Shown here in pieces: positions 17,898 through 20,258 of a stretch of DNA of 20,258 bases. The DNA comes from a virus. Numbering within the stretch: position 1 is the first letter of the stretch; each line of letters begins with the position of its first letter. Position numbers and translations under genes: made by a program. The notes below the pieces were generated by a model that was not told the origin of the DNA, made no database searches, and saw nothing but the letters and a program-made list of their open reading frames with translations. The stretch is from the IMG/VR virus record IMGVR_UViG_3300032331_000432, positions 1 through 20,258 of that record; one strand, given 5' to 3'.

Positions 17898-20191
17898 TAA
17901 GTTAATCCATTTCCTGAAATAATCCAAGTAGTTGATGCAATCTTAAGAGCAGTAGCCATACCAAAAGCAGCAAGGGTTCTTGAACCTGTAGTTCCAGGAC
18001 CTGCTAGGTACATAGTGTCAGTTGTGATTGCAATTGTTACAGTTGCACCAGAACCAGCAACAAAAGTAATTGCAGTACCTACTGGTAATGCAACTGATGA
18101 GTTAGCAGGAATAGTAATTGTACGAGTAGCAGTTGAGTAGATATGCTTACCAGCATCAGTTGCAGCAATCGTAGCAGCGCCAGTTGTTGTAGCATTTTGA
18201 GGTATACCCATATAACCAGCGCCAGTAGCAGCAGTACTAGTTGTACCTTCAGCAGGGGTAATTGTTGGACTAGTTCCAAATACTAACGAACCTGAACCAG
18301 TTTCATCTGAAATAACACCAGCCAATTGAGCAGAAGTTGTTGCAGCAAATTGATTTAATCCACTAGCAGTTAAACCTAATCCTGTAGTAGGGTGAACATG
18401 GTCTGCTCTTGCAGTTGTAGTTGCTGTTCCAACTGCAGCAGTACCGTTAGCACTTGGTGTTGTTGAACTTAAACCAGTAATGCTATTAAATGATGTTCCA
18501 GTTGCTGTTCCAATATTAGGAGTGGTTAAAGTTGGACTTGTAGCAAATACCAATGCACCGCTACCAGTCTCATCAGAGATAACACCAGCAAGTTCTGCAG
18601 AAGTTGTTGCAGCAAATACTGATAATTTATCTGCAGTCTTAGCAAGAGTTGCAGATGTTGGTATAGTAGTTGAGTTAATAGTTAAAGCATTAACATTGGA
18701 TACTGTTGCTCCAGAGTTAATTGCAGTTGAACCAAGTGTAGGTGCTGTATAAACGCTAGTTGTAGCAATTTGCACCCATGTAGAACCTGACCATACATAC
18801 ATATTATTAACAGTTGAGTTCCAATAGATAGCACCCACAAGAAGTGTGTTGCCATCGTTATCTACTGTAGGAGCCGTAGACTTGCTACCAAGGTAACGGT
18901 CATCAAAGTTGTCGTAAGTAGTTGCTGCATCAGATGCACTTGTTGCAGCAGATGCAGCGCTTGTTGCTGCTGCTGTTTGACTTGTTAAAGCAGATGAAGC
19001 AGAAGTTGCTGCGCTAGTAGCGCTTGTTGCTGCTGCAGTTTGTGAAGTCAAAGCAGATGATGCACTTGTTGCTGCACTTGTAGCAGATGTTGCTGCTGCA
19101 GTTGCACTTGCGGAAGCGCTTGTAGCACTTGTAGCAGCAGCGCTTGCGCTTGCTGCAGCAGCACTTGTAGAAGCAGCAGCACTTGTGGCGCTAGTTGCTG
19201 CAGAAGAAGCCGATGTTGCAGCAGCACTTGCAGATGATGCAGATGCTGTAGCAGAAGTTGCAGCACTAGAGGCAGATGTAGCAGCAGAAGATGCTGATGT
19301 TGCTGCAGCCGAGGCGCTAGATGCAGAGGCTGTAGCAGATGTTCCAGCGCTGGTTGCGCTAGTGGCTGCAGCGGTTGCGGAAGCAGCAGCACTGGTTGCG
19401 CTGGTAGCAGCAGCAGTCTGTGATGTTAATGCAGAGGAAGCACTTGTTGCTGCAGCACTGGCACTTGAAGCAGATGCGCTTGCACTTGCTGCAGCGCTAG
19501 TGGCTGAGGTTGCTGCACTTGTTGCGCTAGTAGCAGCGCTTGTAGCAGAGGTAGATGCAGCGGTGGCTGAACCAAGGATTGCATCTACATAATTCTTAGG
19601 TGTTGCAGATGATGCCACCATGCCTGCGGATGAAAGACCAGTAATTGTTCCTGCACCACTGACAACAATAGATGCTGTTGAAGTAACAGTACCTGTAAGA
19701 GTTGCACCATTAATAACAGGTGTAGTCAAAGTCTTGCGGGTAAGGGTTACTGACTGGTCAGCACCAACTACTGAACCATCACCTGATACAAGTCCATGCA
19801 CATGTGTTTGAGAAGCGTTTGCAAGAATACCTGAGTCAGCATCATAGCCACGGGCTGCGATGTGAGTCTGTTCTTCTTTAAAGTCACGACCAGATACACC
19901 ATGGCGAACCGATGCGTTAGCAGCATGAGAATACGCCTGTGTTCCATCTTGTCCACGAACAAGTGTGAGAGTGGTTCCTGCTAAAGCAGTACAGGTAACA
20001 ACTTCTTCTTTTGAACCATCTGGTTCAATGATAAGCGTAAATGGTACTGATGGAAAACCACTGACAGATGCAACAGCAACATTTGTTGTGACATCGCCAG
20101 TTGCTGCTGATGAAAGATTGTTAACCAGTGTGGTTTGAATTGCTGTGGCGGAAAAGTTCCGCTTGAGTACTCCTGGGTCGCCTGCTGCCAT
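17897..20191 (-). CDS. Tail fibre protein with Ala/Ser/Thr repeat shaft
   Basis: A predicted 764-residue fibre. Residues 1-115 form a probable virion-attachment domain (VSGFPSVPFTLIIEPDGSKE, VVTCTALAGTTLTLVRGQDG, SGRDFKEEQTHI). Residues 116-205 are beta-rich. About 208-430 is an Ala/Ser/Thr shaft built from SATSAATSA-type units with recurring ALTSQTAAATSA. It is followed by GAIYWNSTVNNMYVWSGSTW, a segment typical of fibre proteins. Then come two copies of FAATTS(A)-(E/Q)LAGVISDETGSG and a beta C-terminus. Ala/Ser-rich shafts of this kind occur in lambda Stf-like side fibres. AAGG lies before the ATG. The host receptor is unknown. Confidence 0.8.
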   Translation of the reverse strand: MAAGDPGVLKRNFSATAIQTTLVNNLSSAATGDVTTNVAVASVSGFPSVPFTLIIEPDGSKEEVVTCTALAGTTLTLVRGQDGTQAYSHAANASVRHGVSGRDFKEEQTHIAARGYDADSGILANASQTHVHGLVSGDGSVVGADQSVTLTRKTLTTPVINGATLTGTVTSTASIVVSGAGTITGLSSAGMVASSATPKNYVDAILGSATAASTSATSAATSATSAATSATSAAASASASASSASAAATSASSALTSQTAAATSATSAAASATAAATSATSAGTSATASASSASAAATSASSAATSASSAATSATASASSASAAATSASSAATSATSAAASTSAAAASASAAATSATSASASATAAATSATSAATSASSALTSQTAAATSATSAATSASSALTSQTAAATSAASAATSASDAATTYDNFDDRYLGSKSTAPTVDNDGNTLLVGAIYWNSTVNNMYVWSGSTWVQIATTSVYTAPTLGSTAINSGATVSNVNALTINSTTIPTSATLAKTADKLSVFAATTSAELAGVISDETGSGALVFATSPTLTTPNIGTATGTSFNSITGLSSTTPSANGTAAVGTATTTARADHVHPTTGLGLTASGLNQFAATTSAQLAGVISDETGSGSLVFGTSPTITPAEGTTSTAATGAGYMGIPQNATTTGAATIAATDAGKHIYSTATRTITIPANSSVALPVGTAITFVAGSGATVTIAITTDTMYLAGPGTTGSRTLAAFGMATALKIASTTWIISGNGLT
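18915..19570 (-). repeat. Ala/Ser/Thr-coding repeat array in the fibre gene
   Basis: A degenerate tandem array of 9- to 12-base units (variants of GCT/GCA, AGT/TCT and ACT codons) encodes about 218 residues made only of Ala, Ser and Thr with rare Leu, Gln and Gly. The block encoding ALTSQTAAATSA appears at least three times. Array length probably varies among relatives by slippage or recombination. Confidence 0.75.
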
Positions 20192-20200
20192 GTGGGTGCC

Positions 20201-20258
20201 TTATCTCTGATAGTGTGAACGAACGGGGAATTGACGGCGCATGTTCTCCGCCACTTCG
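20201..20258 (-). CDS. 3' end of an upstream tail gene (partial)
   Basis: The last 18 codons of a leftward frame that enters from beyond the window: EVAENMRRQFPVRSHYQR, then TAA at 20201-20203, nine bases before the fibre ATG. The N-terminal part is outside the window, so no family can be named. The neighbour suggests another virion gene. Confidence 0.5.
   Translation of the reverse strand, partial: EVAENMRRQFPVRSHYQR

Noticed and set aside
19185-19592. A 135-codon rightward frame made of Ala, Val, Glu and Asp
   Set aside because: It is the antisense shadow of the Ala/Ser/Thr repeat array in the fibre gene.

Overview
This window reads as part of a tailed-phage (Caudoviricetes) genome whose host is probably an actinobacterium. 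The host call rests mainly on a WhiB-like [4Fe-4S] regulator at 5207-5548, a family almost confined to Actinobacteria and their phages. The moderate, not GC-rich base composition would suit a freshwater or marine low-GC actinobacterium; that last step is inference. I see no ribosomal RNA, tRNA, CRISPR, transposase or integrase. Terminase, capsid genes and a DNA polymerase are also absent from this window.

Layout. (1) 1-711 has no convincing gene and is unusually rich in hairpins and short repeats. (2) 712-5548 is a rightward block of about 17 mostly tiny genes: a SprT-like metallopeptidase, many unknown small proteins, several Cys-rich mini-proteins, a membrane-anchored lytic-transglycosylase-like protein and the WhiB-like regulator. 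Many of these genes overlap by 1-4 bases. Three of its intergenic spacers carry a repeated, covarying RNA fold, a fourth carries a decayed copy, and the Shine-Dalgarno is often embedded in TTAAGACAGGAGA. (3) 5611-5644 is a bidirectional terminator between converging operons. (4) 11962 down to 5664, leftward, is the DNA-metabolism operon: Cas4/RecB-like nuclease, zinc-ribbon protein, DnaB-like ATPase, two unknown proteins, glycosyltransferase, Hjc-like resolvase, a primase split into two overlapping genes, PD-(D/E)XK protein, sigma-factor-like protein, two mini-genes and dNMP kinase. (5) 11963-12068 is a divergent control region. (6) 12069-12605 is a short rightward operon of three small proteins, including an FmdB-like zinc ribbon. 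(7) 12615-12640 is a terminator. (8) 20258 down to 12673, leftward, is the virion and lysis module: tail fibre with an Ala/Ser/Thr repeat shaft, three paralogous receptor-type proteins, a small coiled-coil protein, a large tail protein, small membrane proteins, a lipoprotein, an M15-type endolysin and a holin candidate.

How it works together (inference). The rightward block looks like early host-takeover genes, with the WhiB-like and sigma-like proteins as transcriptional modifiers. The leftward operon supplies nucleotides, priming, helicase and recombination nucleases. The right end builds the tail tip and fibres and lyses the host.

Most unusual signals: (a) a leader RNA made of three stem-loops, repeated in front of consecutive early genes and supported by compensatory changes between copies; (b) the heptamer TTAAGAC, about 38 times on both strands, nearly all left of 12.4 kb and almost absent from the structural module.
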